In this document: positions 45,897-53,905 of the stretch, piece by piece | Layout of the letters: the number at the start of each line of letters is the position of its first letter | Numbering within the stretch: position 1 is the stretch's first letter | Assembly (NCBI RefSeq): GCF_014490785.1 | Contig: NZ_CP051488.1 | Coordinates: forward strand, 372,001-436,000 | Direction: 5' to 3' | DNA: 64,000 nucleotides | From: Kosakonia sp. SMBL-WEM22 | GTDB lineage: Bacteria; Pseudomonadota; Gammaproteobacteria; Enterobacterales; Enterobacteriaceae | The notes under the pieces: generated by a model | What the model saw: only the letters and a program-made list of their open reading frames with translations | Database searches by the model: none | Told to the model about the DNA's origin: nothing | Program-made: the position numbers and the translations under genes

Positions 45897-47132
45897 ATGA
45901 CTCTGCCTGCAGAAAGCCTGATAGCTTACACGCTGGACAAGATGAATGCCCGTCTTGCGGCCAATCCCCGGCGGGACGAGGGACGGATACGTAATGGCCT
46001 GCTGTTTACCGGCAATGTGCATGATGCCATTCCCCGCCGGCTGTTGCTCGATACGCGCCTGTCCCCGCTGGACAAGATGGGCTGGATGATGATCCGCCTG
46101 TATGCACAGAATAATGAAGGGGCGGTTTTCCCGAGCTATGACGAACTCCAGCTTCAGCTTGCCTCGCCCGGAAAAGGAAAGGCTTCAAGGGAGACGGTCA
46201 GCCGCGTCCTGCTGATGCTGCGAATAACCGGCTGGCTCAGTCTCTGCAAACGCGTGCGGGATGATAAAGGGCGGGTGCGGGGGAATATTTACGCCCAGCA
46301 TGATGAGCCGCTGTCCTTCAGCGATGCGGAAGCGCTCGATCCCCGTTTTCTGGACACAGTGGCAGACGCCTGCCTGAGTAAAAACCGCACCGTCAGCCAG
46401 ACCGCCCGTGACGTTCTTGACGATATCAAAAATGACCCCACCATGCGTCATTACCGCAGCCATCTTGCGCTGATCGAATCGCGCCTTGGCCATCCACAGA
46501 CAGCCAGCCAGATGGCTAAACGTCACAGCCGGATACCCCATCCTGCACCGGGTTCGGAATCCGGACTCAGTCAGAGCCGGCAAGAAAATGCCGCCGGAAA
46601 ACCGGGTTCGGAAACTGAACTCAGTACTGAATCGTATGGAAATCCACTGAGTTCGGAATCCGTACTGCCAGTAAAATCAGGTAGTTATGACCGGGTTCGG
46701 AAACCGAACCCTTACGTACGTAGTATCACACACAGTGTGAATAAAAATACGTACGTACCGGGCCAATCTGTGCTGCCTGACAGCCTGAAGGAACTTATTC
46801 CGGCAGAAGATCTTGCCATGCTGACCGCCCAGTTGCACGCACTGCCCGAGGAGCAGGCGGAACTGGTGCTGCTCAGCCTGCATAAAGTGATGGCACGCCA
46901 GCGGCTCAGTAATCCGGTGGGCTGGTTGCTGGCCGTGATGAAAAAGGCCCGTGAGGGCAGGTTGTATGCGCCCCGTCAGGCTGATGATCTGCCTGAGCAT
47001 GCAGGACATAAACCTGCCCGGCGTCCTGAACAGCAGCTGTGGAAGCCAGAACAACGCACCTCTGCCCGCCCGGTATCAGAGGAAAATATCCGTAATCTGG
47101 TCAGGGATATTCGCAGTAAGCTAAAAAGCTGA
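45897..47132 (+). CDS. STY4528-family ICE replication-like protein
   Basis: 411 residues starting after AAAGGAAGAATA. The N-terminal domain (MGWMMIRLYAQNNEGAVFPSYDELQ, then SRETVSRVLLMLRITGWLSLCKRVRDDKGRVRGNIY) is a winged helix like plasmid replication initiators. The middle is Ser/Pro/Glu-rich (LSSESVLP ... RVRKPNPYVRS). The C-terminal part ELIPAEDLAMLTAQLHALPE ... NPVGWLLAVMKKAREG resembles the helicase-loader-like DnaT/Rep C-domain. Immediately after its stop an unusual repeat is read in the -1 frame. A run of five A at 47123-47127 precedes the stop. Confidence 0.85.
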   Translation: MTLPAESLIAYTLDKMNARLAANPRRDEGRIRNGLLFTGNVHDAIPRRLLLDTRLSPLDKMGWMMIRLYAQNNEGAVFPSYDELQLQLASPGKGKASRETVSRVLLMLRITGWLSLCKRVRDDKGRVRGNIYAQHDEPLSFSDAEALDPRFLDTVADACLSKNRTVSQTARDVLDDIKNDPTMRHYRSHLALIESRLGHPQTASQMAKRHSRIPHPAPGSESGLSQSRQENAAGKPGSETELSTESYGNPLSSESVLPVKSGSYDRVRKPNPYVRSITHSVNKNTYVPGQSVLPDSLKELIPAEDLAMLTAQLHALPEEQAELVLLSLHKVMARQRLSNPVGWLLAVMKKAREGRLYAPRQADDLPEHAGHKPARRPEQQLWKPEQRTSARPVSEENIRNLVRDIRSKLKS

Positions 47133-47383
47133 GCGGTAACAAAAAACTACCTGTTGCAGAAGCGGCAAAAAAACGCACAGTGCTGCCAGTGGCAGCAGTG
47201 ACTAAAAAACGCACAGTGCTGCCAGTGGCAGCAGTGGCTAAAAACCGTACAGTGCTGCCAGTGGCAGCAGTGACTAAAAACTGTACAGTACCGCCAGTAG
47301 CCGCACTGTGTAAAAAATATACATCGCTACCGTTGGCTGTATCTAACTGGTCACCAAAGTCATGTTTTGGTTACTTTTGACCA
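47120..47383 (+). repeat. 36-bp tandem repeat, probably encoding LPVA/KK 12-residue repeats in the -1 frame
   Basis: CAGTGCTGCCAGTGGCAGCAG starts at 47178 and recurs at 47214 and 47250, with decayed copies at 47286 and 47322: a 36-bp period. Each full copy holds the perfect palindrome TGCTGCCAGTGGCAGCA (47181, 47217, 47253). In the -1 frame relative to the upstream gene the units read KKRTVLPVAAVT; an older unit is NKKLPVAEAAKK. The LPVA codons vary mainly at third positions (CTA CCT GTT GCA; CTG CCA GTG GCA; CCG CCA GTA GCC; CTA CCG TTG GCT). The frame opens after TAA at 47117 and ends at TGA 47378-47380, without an ATG. Confidence 0.75.
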
Positions 47384-47513
47384 ATGTTTTCACCTCTCTC
47401 AATCAAGAATTCACTTCTTTACGGATCTGGTTTCTTGTTGTCCGGAACATCTTACCTGAAGAGTATCAGTGCCTCGGGTCGAACCTGACCGGGATCTAAC
47501 AGGAGATGGCTGT

Positions 47514-48227
47514 ATGACTACAGAAAATGAAACGCGAAGCGATAAAGCGGGAGGACTCACCTCCTCCCTGAAAATCGAGATCCACTCAAATTATGCTATC
47601 CGTCTCTGGGAAGGTCGCCAGCAATCCCAGTCAAAGGCGGGGGAAAAGAAAGGACGGCATGCCATTATGAGCATGCCACAGGCGATCAAGCGCTCAGGCG
47701 TCATCTATCAGGACTCTATTGAAGATAATCCGTGGGCAGATGAGGCGATGTATAAAGTTGAGATGCTTTTGAATGCAGCTGGCGAGCATATCCAGCAACG
47801 GGTTGAAGAGCTTGAAGTCATATTGAAGTCTGTTCCCCCCGCGGTATCATTTTCCGATATTGTTTCCACATCACCTCTTAATATAGGCGTGTTCAGCCGC
47901 TCCCCGCTGGGTTACAGATGTGTCTGGGTACTCGTCGGCTATGATCAGATGGCGCTCAAAGCATTTCAGGCTGCCCATTATGGTCTTATTTCCCGCACCC
48001 AGCGTGATGAACTACTGAGTCATGGTGCTCACCTCATTCGTAAAGTATATGGCGTTTTGCGACTGTACCGGACCGTCAAAGTAAATCGTTCTGACATTGT
48101 AGCCCAAACGCCTGCCTCACTTCAGGCCAAAGAAAAGCTGGGATCACCCGATCCTGAAATCTTCTCCGGCAAGAAGCGTTCTTCTTTTTCTCCTCCTTTA
48201 CGGAAACCCCTGCCAGAGGAAAAATAA
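47514..48227 (+). CDS. ICE protein, PFL_4669 (TIGR03761) family
   Basis: 237 residues starting MTTENETRSDKAGGLTSSLK after AGGAGATGGCTGT. The NPWADEAMYKVEMLLNAAGE, GVFSRSPLGYRCVWVLVGYDQMALKAFQA and LLSHGAHLIRKVYGVLRLYR stretches match the TIGR03761 family of PFGI-1-class elements. Function unknown; probably DNA processing or replication given neighbours topB and ssb. A longer upstream frame lacks an RBS. Confidence 0.85.
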   Translation: MTTENETRSDKAGGLTSSLKIEIHSNYAIRLWEGRQQSQSKAGEKKGRHAIMSMPQAIKRSGVIYQDSIEDNPWADEAMYKVEMLLNAAGEHIQQRVEELEVILKSVPPAVSFSDIVSTSPLNIGVFSRSPLGYRCVWVLVGYDQMALKAFQAAHYGLISRTQRDELLSHGAHLIRKVYGVLRLYRTVKVNRSDIVAQTPASLQAKEKLGSPDPEIFSGKKRSSFSPPLRKPLPEEK

Positions 48228-48228
48228 T

Positions 48229-48783
48229 ATGATCCGCTTATTGTTTCTTCCTGCCGCCTTCTTTTTATTAAGCGGGTGCGCAACAACGGACTGGGCTGCG
48301 ATTAATAAACAGGTCAGTGACACAGCTGCAAACCTGACCAGGACTCTGGGTGGCAGCAGCAGTGGTGAGAGTGGCAGCATGCCGCTGATGAGCCCGGCGG
48401 GGCAACAGGCCATGCAGTCCGTCGATAAAACGTTCTCTGTGCCGGTCGATGTGGATACCGCAGCGGCCCGCCTGAAGCGGCATTACAAATTTATCTCCAC
48501 GCAGGAGCTTGAGGCACTGCGGCAGGCTTCAAATGACGGTGACTGGAAAGCGGCGGCTGAAGATGATGCACATCCGGTCTGGGATGCCATGCCGGGCAGC
48601 TACTACAAAATGGGTTCAGACTGGAACGGACGTGATCACCTGGATATCGAAATCGAGAAAAACGGGTCCGGCAGCAGGCTGTATGTCGTCTATCGCTCAT
48701 CGTCATCACAGCGTCTGGCCGGTTCCGGCGTCACGAAGCTGATGAATGATGTCCGCGCGGTTGCGGCAGGTGAAAAACGCTGA
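48229..48783 (+). CDS. ICE lipoprotein of unknown function
   Basis: 184 residues with a lipobox FLLSGC (Cys17) after a hydrophobic signal. A Gly/Ser-rich linker (GGSSSGESGS) is followed by a soluble domain (VDVDTAAARLKRHYKF ... YYKMGSDWNGRDHLDIEIEKNGSGSRLYVVYRSSS, in part). Sits one base after the PFL_4669 gene and 15 bp before topB, so a secreted product inside a DNA-processing operon. Family not named with confidence. Confidence 0.75.
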   Translation: MIRLLFLPAAFFLLSGCATTDWAAINKQVSDTAANLTRTLGGSSSGESGSMPLMSPAGQQAMQSVDKTFSVPVDVDTAAARLKRHYKFISTQELEALRQASNDGDWKAAAEDDAHPVWDAMPGSYYKMGSDWNGRDHLDIEIEKNGSGSRLYVVYRSSSSQRLAGSGVTKLMNDVRAVAAGEKR

Positions 48784-48798
48784 TGCGGGAGGCACTAT

Positions 48799-50820
48799 AT
48801 GCAACTCTTTCTGTGTGAAAAACCCTCCCAGGCAAAAGATATTGCACGCGTGCTGGGCATCAGCAAGCGGGAGCAGGGCTTTATCAGCGGCGGTGATACC
48901 GTGGTGACCTGGGCTATTGGCCACCTGCTCGAAACGGCCAGCCCTGAAGCTTATGGTGAGCAGTATGGCAGGCCGTGGCGTGCCGATGTTCTGCCTGTAC
49001 TGCCTGAAGCCTGGAAAATGGTCGTCAAGGAGCAGACAAAATCGCAGTTCACCGTTATCAGTAAGCTCCTTAAAAAGGCATCTGAGGTGGTCATCGCCAC
49101 CGATGCCGACCGTGAGGGAGAAGTTATCGCGCGTGAGCTGCTGGAATACTGCCGCTACAGTGGCGCGGTGCGACGGCTCTGGTTATCAGCTCTGGATGAG
49201 GCCAGTGTGAAGGAAGCACTGAGCAGTATTCTTCCGGGAGAAAAAACAGCCCTGCTGTATGATGCCGGCAAGGGCCGGAGCCAGGCTGACTGGCTCATCG
49301 GCATGAACCTGACCCGCCTCTATACCCTCAAGGCCCGTGACTCAGGGGTGTCAGAAGTGCTGTCCGTCGGGCGGGTACAGACGCCGACGCTTGCCATGGT
49401 GGTTAACCGGGATAATGAAATCACGTCCTTCGTGCCAAAGCCCTGGTGGCAGGTACATGCGCTTATTGAAAAAGAGGGCGTCCGGTTCCGGGCAGGCTGG
49501 GTGCCCGTTGAGCAGTACTGTGATGAGGAAAAGCGTTGCATCAATCCCCAGGCTGCCCGGGCGGTGGGGCAGCTGTGTCATCAGCAGGGCAGGGCTGCGG
49601 TACTGGAAGTGACACAGAAGCGGGAGAAAACGGCGGCCCCCCTCTGTTTTGACCTCGGCACCCTTCAGCAGGTCTGTTCCCGAAAATTCGGCATGGGCGC
49701 AAATGATGTGCTCGCCATTGCCCAGTCCCTTTATGAAACCCACAAAGCGACCACCTACCCCCGGACAGACTGCGGTTTTCTGCCAACCTCCATGCAGCAG
49801 GAAATACCCGACGTGCTGGCAGCAGTGGCGAAATCCGATCCGGCTGTGGCCCCGGTACTGAATCAGCTGGACAGGCAGTTTGTCTCGCGTGTCTGGAATG
49901 ACAAGAAAATCACCGCGCACCATGCCATCATTCCCACCCGGCAGGCATTTGATTTGTCGCGCCTCAGCGCCGATGAGCTGAAGGTCTACCAGCTGATTCG
50001 CCAGCATTATTTCGCCCAGTTCCTTCCGCTGCAGGAATCTGACGTAACGGAGGCGTCTTTCAATATCGGTGGCCAGCTGTTCCGTACACGCGGGAAAGTC
50101 GGTGTGGTGACAGGCTGGAAGTCATTGTTCCAGGCTGAAAAAGATGACGATGAAGAGGAAGCCGACGGGGACAGTATGGCGCTGCCGGCGCTGGCAAAAG
50201 GGGATATCTGCGCGGTCACCGGTGCTGAGGTTAAGGATATGAAAACCAGTCCGCCCAAACCGTTCACGGAGGGGACGCTGATTGCGGCCATGAAGAACGC
50301 GGCCATTTTCGTCAGTGACCCGAAGCTGAAGAAAGTGCTGCGTGATAACGCCGGTCTGGGCACTGAGGCGACGCGTGCGGGCGTGCTGGAAACGCTCTTC
50401 AAACGCCACTATCTGGAGAAAAAAGGGAAGCACATCCACTCAACGCAGATGGCCCGTGAACTGATTGCGGCGCTGCCGGATACGCTGACGAGTCCGGGTA
50501 TGACAGCCCTGTGGGAGCAGGCACTGGATGATATTTCTCAGGGGAAAATGTCGCTTGCAGTCTTCATGCAAAAGCAACTGCAGTGGACACGTCATCTTGT
50601 CGAAAAAGGCCACCAGGACAGTGTGAAAATCACTGCTCCCGTCACACCTCCCTGCCCGCTGTGCAAGGGGCCCACGCGTAAACGTAAGGGTAAAAAAGGG
50701 GATTTCTGGAGTTGTGCGCGTTACCCGGACTGCAAGGGTATTATTAACACCAACGGGAAAAAGACCACAAAGCGTAAAAAAGCAGCAACAGGGACAAAAA
50801 CCGAATCATCAACTCCGTGA
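48799..50820 (+). CDS. topB: DNA topoisomerase III of the ICE
   Basis: 673 residues, type IA topoisomerase. Toprim: FLCEKPSQAKDIARVLG and ATDADREGEVIARELL with the acidic triad. Catalytic Tyr320 in TTYPRTDCGFLP. A C-terminal zinc finger CPLCKGPTRKRKGKKGDFWSC ... C ends in a Lys-rich tail (in part). GGGAGG precedes ATG. TopB homologues are standard in SPI-7-type ICEs, where they presumably decatenate or relax the element during replication and transfer. Confidence 0.95.
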   Translation: MQLFLCEKPSQAKDIARVLGISKREQGFISGGDTVVTWAIGHLLETASPEAYGEQYGRPWRADVLPVLPEAWKMVVKEQTKSQFTVISKLLKKASEVVIATDADREGEVIARELLEYCRYSGAVRRLWLSALDEASVKEALSSILPGEKTALLYDAGKGRSQADWLIGMNLTRLYTLKARDSGVSEVLSVGRVQTPTLAMVVNRDNEITSFVPKPWWQVHALIEKEGVRFRAGWVPVEQYCDEEKRCINPQAARAVGQLCHQQGRAAVLEVTQKREKTAAPLCFDLGTLQQVCSRKFGMGANDVLAIAQSLYETHKATTYPRTDCGFLPTSMQQEIPDVLAAVAKSDPAVAPVLNQLDRQFVSRVWNDKKITAHHAIIPTRQAFDLSRLSADELKVYQLIRQHYFAQFLPLQESDVTEASFNIGGQLFRTRGKVGVVTGWKSLFQAEKDDDEEEADGDSMALPALAKGDICAVTGAEVKDMKTSPPKPFTEGTLIAAMKNAAIFVSDPKLKKVLRDNAGLGTEATRAGVLETLFKRHYLEKKGKHIHSTQMARELIAALPDTLTSPGMTALWEQALDDISQGKMSLAVFMQKQLQWTRHLVEKGHQDSVKITAPVTPPCPLCKGPTRKRKGKKGDFWSCARYPDCKGIINTNGKKTTKRKKAATGTKTESSTP

Positions 50821-51054
50821 AGAGTTATTTCACTGTACAACACCGGGCCGGGTTCTGCTAATGTGACTACGCTTCGATATGTACTCCCTTGCCGGAGGCA
50901 GCCAGATTAACTTTAACGGGATTGATCTGGCAACCGGCACGACAGTTTGCCATCGCACATCTGGCAGGAACTGTAAGACGCATGCGCTCCGTGAAAATCG
51001 CGTCGGGAACGGATCCCCGGAGTAGTGAGATACTAAAGGTCTGGTACAGCCCTC

Positions 51055-51082
51055 ACGGCGTTGCTTATGCAACGCCGTTTTC
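51055..51082 (+). terminator. Strong hairpin terminator downstream of topB
   Basis: ACGGCGTTGC-TTAT-GCAACGCCGT is a perfect 10-bp stem with a 4-nt loop, followed by TTTC. It lies 235 bp after topB. A second, weaker stem (AACAG ... CTGTT with TTTTT) is at 51135-51158. The 50821-51054 part of this gap shows no gene. Confidence 0.8.
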
Positions 51083-51178
51083 ATTTGGTTGTCTTATATA
51101 CCGGTTGACACACGGCTTGTTTGGTTTAAAAATCAACAGTGCTTACCGCTGTTTTTTTACAGCCAGCCAAAGTTTCAG

Positions 51179-51294
51179 CAGTCTGAGAGAAACGCCTTCG
51201 GGTGACTGCCATCTGACGTTTCACCGGTCTGAGAGAAACACCTTCGGGTGACCGGAAAATCCTCGCAGCCTGAGAGAGGATACCTGCGGGTGGT
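51179..51294 (+). ncRNA. Three tandem UUCG-capped structures, STAXI-like motif
   Basis: Three copies: CAGTC-TGAGAGAAA-CGCC-TTCG-GGTG-ACTG (51179-51208); CCGGTC-TGAGAGAAA-CACC-TTCG-GGTG-ACCGG (51224-51255); and a weaker CAGCC-TGAGAGAGGATACC-TGCG-GGTGG (51265-51294). Outer arms co-vary (CAGTC/GACTG against CCGGTC/GACCGG) while TGAGAGAAA and the tetraloop stay fixed. The STAXI motif, as recalled, is a small repeated pseudoknot-type structure with UNCG loops found near ssb, topoisomerase and antirestriction genes; here it sits between topB and DUF3577/ssb. It may act as RNA or as single-stranded DNA. Confidence 0.7.
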
Positions 51295-51462
51295 AAATTC
51301 GTTTAACCTCTGGAAACGAATGTCACTGCACAGTGACTGAGGTCCTTTCAACATATCAGACTCTCAGGATTCAGCTGATCCTGACCCCCGACGGGAAACC
51401 ACTCCCGTCAGGGCAGATGGTTTCTCCGTCGTACCTTTTTTTACCTCCATGGAGAAAACATC

Positions 51463-51933
51463 ATGTCTGCAAACAATACTTCTGCATCTGCAAAATCTGA
51501 GTACTTCAACCTGACTATCAAAGGCATCGGGTATCTCAGCAACATCCGCCAGGTTAACCATCAGAATGGCTCGTTCCTCAGCTGCGTAATCAATGCACTG
51601 AGTGGTCCGACTGATAATCCGGCCTACGTCCGTTTTGACATTTCTGTCGCAGGTAAAGAGGCTACCAGCCTTATCGCCCGCTGCCAGAAAGCCGTCGATG
51701 AAGACAAAAAAGTCCTGCTGGGCTTTAACCTGAGTAATCCGTCCACGGACATATTTACGCTGAACAAGGGCGAGCATGCCGGCGAACAGCGTGTCAGTCT
51801 GAAAGCCCGCCTGATAAAGGTGGACTGGATCAAAATAGGCCAGGACATGGTCTACAAGACTGAAAAATCTGACTCCGTGCCGCCGCAGAATGGCTCTGCC
51901 GCACAACAAAACTACGCAGAAAACTCATTCTGA
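51463..51933 (+). CDS. DUF3577 (STY4534-type) ICE protein
   Basis: 156 residues. SEYFNLTIKGIGYLSNIRQV, FLSCVINALSGPTDNPAYVRFDI and RVSLKARLIKVDWIKIGQDM are the DUF3577 signature; the fold is probably OB-like, given its place beside ssb. It lies downstream of the STAXI-like repeats and ends before its own terminator. RBS weak (CCTCCATGGAGAAAACATC: GGAG). Confidence 0.88.
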   Translation: MSANNTSASAKSEYFNLTIKGIGYLSNIRQVNHQNGSFLSCVINALSGPTDNPAYVRFDISVAGKEATSLIARCQKAVDEDKKVLLGFNLSNPSTDIFTLNKGEHAGEQRVSLKARLIKVDWIKIGQDMVYKTEKSDSVPPQNGSAAQQNYAENSF

Positions 51934-51945
51934 TGCGCACCTGAC

Positions 51946-51971
51946 ACACCCCGTTCGCGGGGTGTTTCTTT
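51946..51971 (+). terminator. Terminator between DUF3577 and ssb
   Basis: ACACCCCG-TTCG-CGGGGTGT, a perfect 8-bp stem with a TTCG tetraloop, followed by TTCTTT. It lies 13 bp after the DUF3577 stop and just before the ssb RBS, so ssb transcription is either read-through or driven by an overlapping promoter. Confidence 0.85.
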
Positions 51972-51993
51972 ATTCTTAACAGGAGAAATGATT

Positions 51994-52530
51994 ATGTCCT
52001 CACGCGGCGTTAACAAGGTGATTCTTGTCGGTAATCTCGGCCAGGATCCTGAAGTGCGTTATATTCCCAATGGCAGTGCAGTTGCCACCCTTTCTCTGGC
52101 CACGTCTGAGAGCTGGCGCGACAAGCAGTCCGGTGAACAGAAAGAAATGACCGAATGGCACCGGGTGGTTATTTTCGGCAAGCTGGCAGAAATTGCGGGT
52201 GAATATCTGCGCAAAGGCTCCCAGGTTTACATCGAGGGCCAGCTGCGCACACGCAAATGGACCGATCAGTCCGGCCAGGAGAAATACACCACAGAGGTGG
52301 TGGTTAACATTGGTGGCACCATGCAGATGCTTGGCGGCCGGCAGTCCGGCAGCGGACAGAATACGTCTTCCCGGCATGACTGGGGGCAGCCACAGCAACC
52401 TTCAGTACCGACTCACAGCGGGCAGGCTTCAGGCAGCAGTGCCGGTGCGCCACCGATGGACTTCGATGACGATATACCGTTCATTGGCTTCGGGTATGGT
52501 GTACCAAAATCGGCAATCCATGCACTCTGA
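51994..52530 (+). CDS. ssb: Single-stranded DNA-binding protein of the ICE, with extended C-terminus
   Basis: 178 residues. OB fold: [24 protein letters not shown] and [32 protein letters not shown] (in part). A Gly/Gln/Ser-rich linker leads to the acidic MDFDDDIPF tip. Unlike host SSB, the tip is not terminal: 15 further residues ([15 protein letters not shown]) follow. The acidic tip normally recruits replication proteins through its free carboxylate, so the extension may alter that. Start is the second ATG, eight bases after AGGAGA. Confidence 0.93.
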   Translation: MSSRGVNKVILVGNLGQDPEVRYIPNGSAVATLSLATSESWRDKQSGEQKEMTEWHRVVIFGKLAEIAGEYLRKGSQVYIEGQLRTRKWTDQSGQEKYTTEVVVNIGGTMQMLGGRQSGSGQNTSSRHDWGQPQQPSVPTHSGQASGSSAGAPPMDFDDDIPFIGFGYGVPKSAIHAL

Positions 52531-52663
52531 ATTAACGGAGCTTTGACTGTAATGACTGTCTCTGACAAACTTCAGGAAGCAACTTTTTTTGTTGCATCTT
52601 ATGCTATCTCCGGAGCATATCTGTTCCGGCGGTTTCTTCACTTTTTGACTAACGGAGGCTTGT

Positions 52664-53101
52664 ATGGGCGCACGTTACGATTCAGACGTAGTTGCCTGGG
52701 CCAGTGAACAGGCAGCTTTACTGCGTGCCGGAAAGCTCAGTCAGATTGATATTGAGAACATCGCCGAGGAGATTGAAGACGTGGGCAAAAGTGAAAAGCG
52801 TGAGCTGGCCAGCCGTATGGCTGTCTTACTGGCCCACCTACTTAAATGGAAGTTTCAGCCAACCCATCGTGGTAAAAGCTGGGAGTTAACCATTAAAGGA
52901 CAGCGTGATTTGATTGTGCGTCGTCTTAACAAGACGCCGAGCCTCAAAAATGCGCTTTCTGATCCTGAATGGCTTGCGGATGTCTGGTTTGACGCCCGCG
53001 CCGATGCTTCTAAAGAAACCGGTATTGGTCTCGATATCTTCCCTGAGGACAGCATCTGGACAACAGATACAATTCTCAGCAGCGAATTCTACCCGGACTG
53101 A
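52664..53101 (+). CDS. DUF29 family protein
   Basis: 145 residues with the full DUF29 pattern: YDSDVVAWASEQAALLRAGK, IDIENIAEEIEDVGKSEKREL, VLLAHLLKWKFQPTHRGKSW and the C-terminal FPEDSIWTTDTILSSEFYPD. Helical, cytoplasmic. Function unknown. GGAGGC precedes ATG. It lies between ssb and the transfer block and has its own terminator, so is likely a separate cargo unit. Confidence 0.9.
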   Translation: MGARYDSDVVAWASEQAALLRAGKLSQIDIENIAEEIEDVGKSEKRELASRMAVLLAHLLKWKFQPTHRGKSWELTIKGQRDLIVRRLNKTPSLKNALSDPEWLADVWFDARADASKETGIGLDIFPEDSIWTTDTILSSEFYPD

Positions 53102-53120
53102 TTACTGTCTGGTTCACCGC

Positions 53121-53150
53121 AACGCCATCCTTTTGGGTGGCGTTTTTTTT
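53121..53150 (+). terminator. DUF29 gene terminator
   Basis: AACGCCATCC and GGGTGGCGTT pair over 10 positions (one mismatch) around TTTT, followed by TTTTTTT. Starts 20 bp after the DUF29 stop and separates it from the transfer operon. Confidence 0.9.
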
Positions 53151-53239
53151 CATCCACGGAAAATCAGTTGTTAATTGAGTGAAACCGGACCGATTCCGCA
53201 CAGTGAGGGCTGTTTTATCACTGTACAGGAAAATTCCGG

Positions 53240-53905
53240 ATGAAACGTAATACCTCTCACAACATATTTTCACCAGGCAGGCTTGTTGCGGCTCTTCCCC
53301 TGCTGTTTCTTGCGGGCTGTGTTTCCCAGCCGCAAAAGCTGCAACAGCGTGCGCCTGCCGACCCGACACCCGGCACCACCGTCACCCGCAACGTTCAGCC
53401 GGTCTCGCCGGACGAGTACGCGCGGACGCCGGAAGTGGTGCGCTATGGTCGTTATCTGCTGGTCAGCACCGATCCGCAGGCGACCCAGCGCGACCCTCTT
53501 TCCCAGATCATTGATATCCGCATTCCGTCATCCCTGCATCCTACTGTGGCGGATGCGCTGCGTTACGCCCTGCGCCAGTCCGGTTATTCCCTGTGTGCGA
53601 CGGGCTCTGCCAACGGTGTGCTTTACCGCCAGGCATTGCCGGCGGTCCAGTACCAGCTGGGCCCGATGCGCCTGCGTACTGCCCTGCAGGTCCTGGCCGG
53701 TCCGGCCTGGCAGCTTGAGGTGGATGATGTACAGCGTGTGGTCTGCCACAGCCTGCGCGACGGCTACCAGTTACCGGTCTCCCAGCTTCCGCCGCCGGTC
53801 AGCACCTGGTCCACGCCTGCGCCGTCAGCGGTGTCACAACCGGCCATCAGCGCCCCGCAGTCCGTCCCCGTTAAACCTGTCAGCGGAGGGTTTCTGAGAA
53901 AATGA
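53240..53905 (+). CDS. PilL-like ICE lipoprotein (TIGR03748 family)
   Basis: 221 residues. Signal with lipobox FLAGC (Cys24 region). The family core EYARTPEVVRYGRYLLVSTDPQATQRDPLSQIIDIRIP, then VADALRYALRQSGYSLC and MRLRTALQVLAGPAWQLEVDDVQRVVCH (in parts), matches the N-terminal PilL domain of PFGI-1-class elements, followed by a Pro/Ser-rich tail. In SPI-7 pilL begins a type IVB pilus operon; here no pilN-V genes follow. First gene of a densely overlapping transfer operon. Confidence 0.85.
   Translation: MKRNTSHNIFSPGRLVAALPLLFLAGCVSQPQKLQQRAPADPTPGTTVTRNVQPVSPDEYARTPEVVRYGRYLLVSTDPQATQRDPLSQIIDIRIPSSLHPTVADALRYALRQSGYSLCATGSANGVLYRQALPAVQYQLGPMRLRTALQVLAGPAWQLEVDDVQRVVCHSLRDGYQLPVSQLPPPVSTWSTPAPSAVSQPAISAPQSVPVKPVSGGFLRK

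Noticed and set aside
51179..51294. TPP riboswitch (CTGAGA element)
   Set aside because: CTGAGA occurs but is repeated three times with UUCG hairpins and the rest of the thi-box is absent; no thiamine gene follows.
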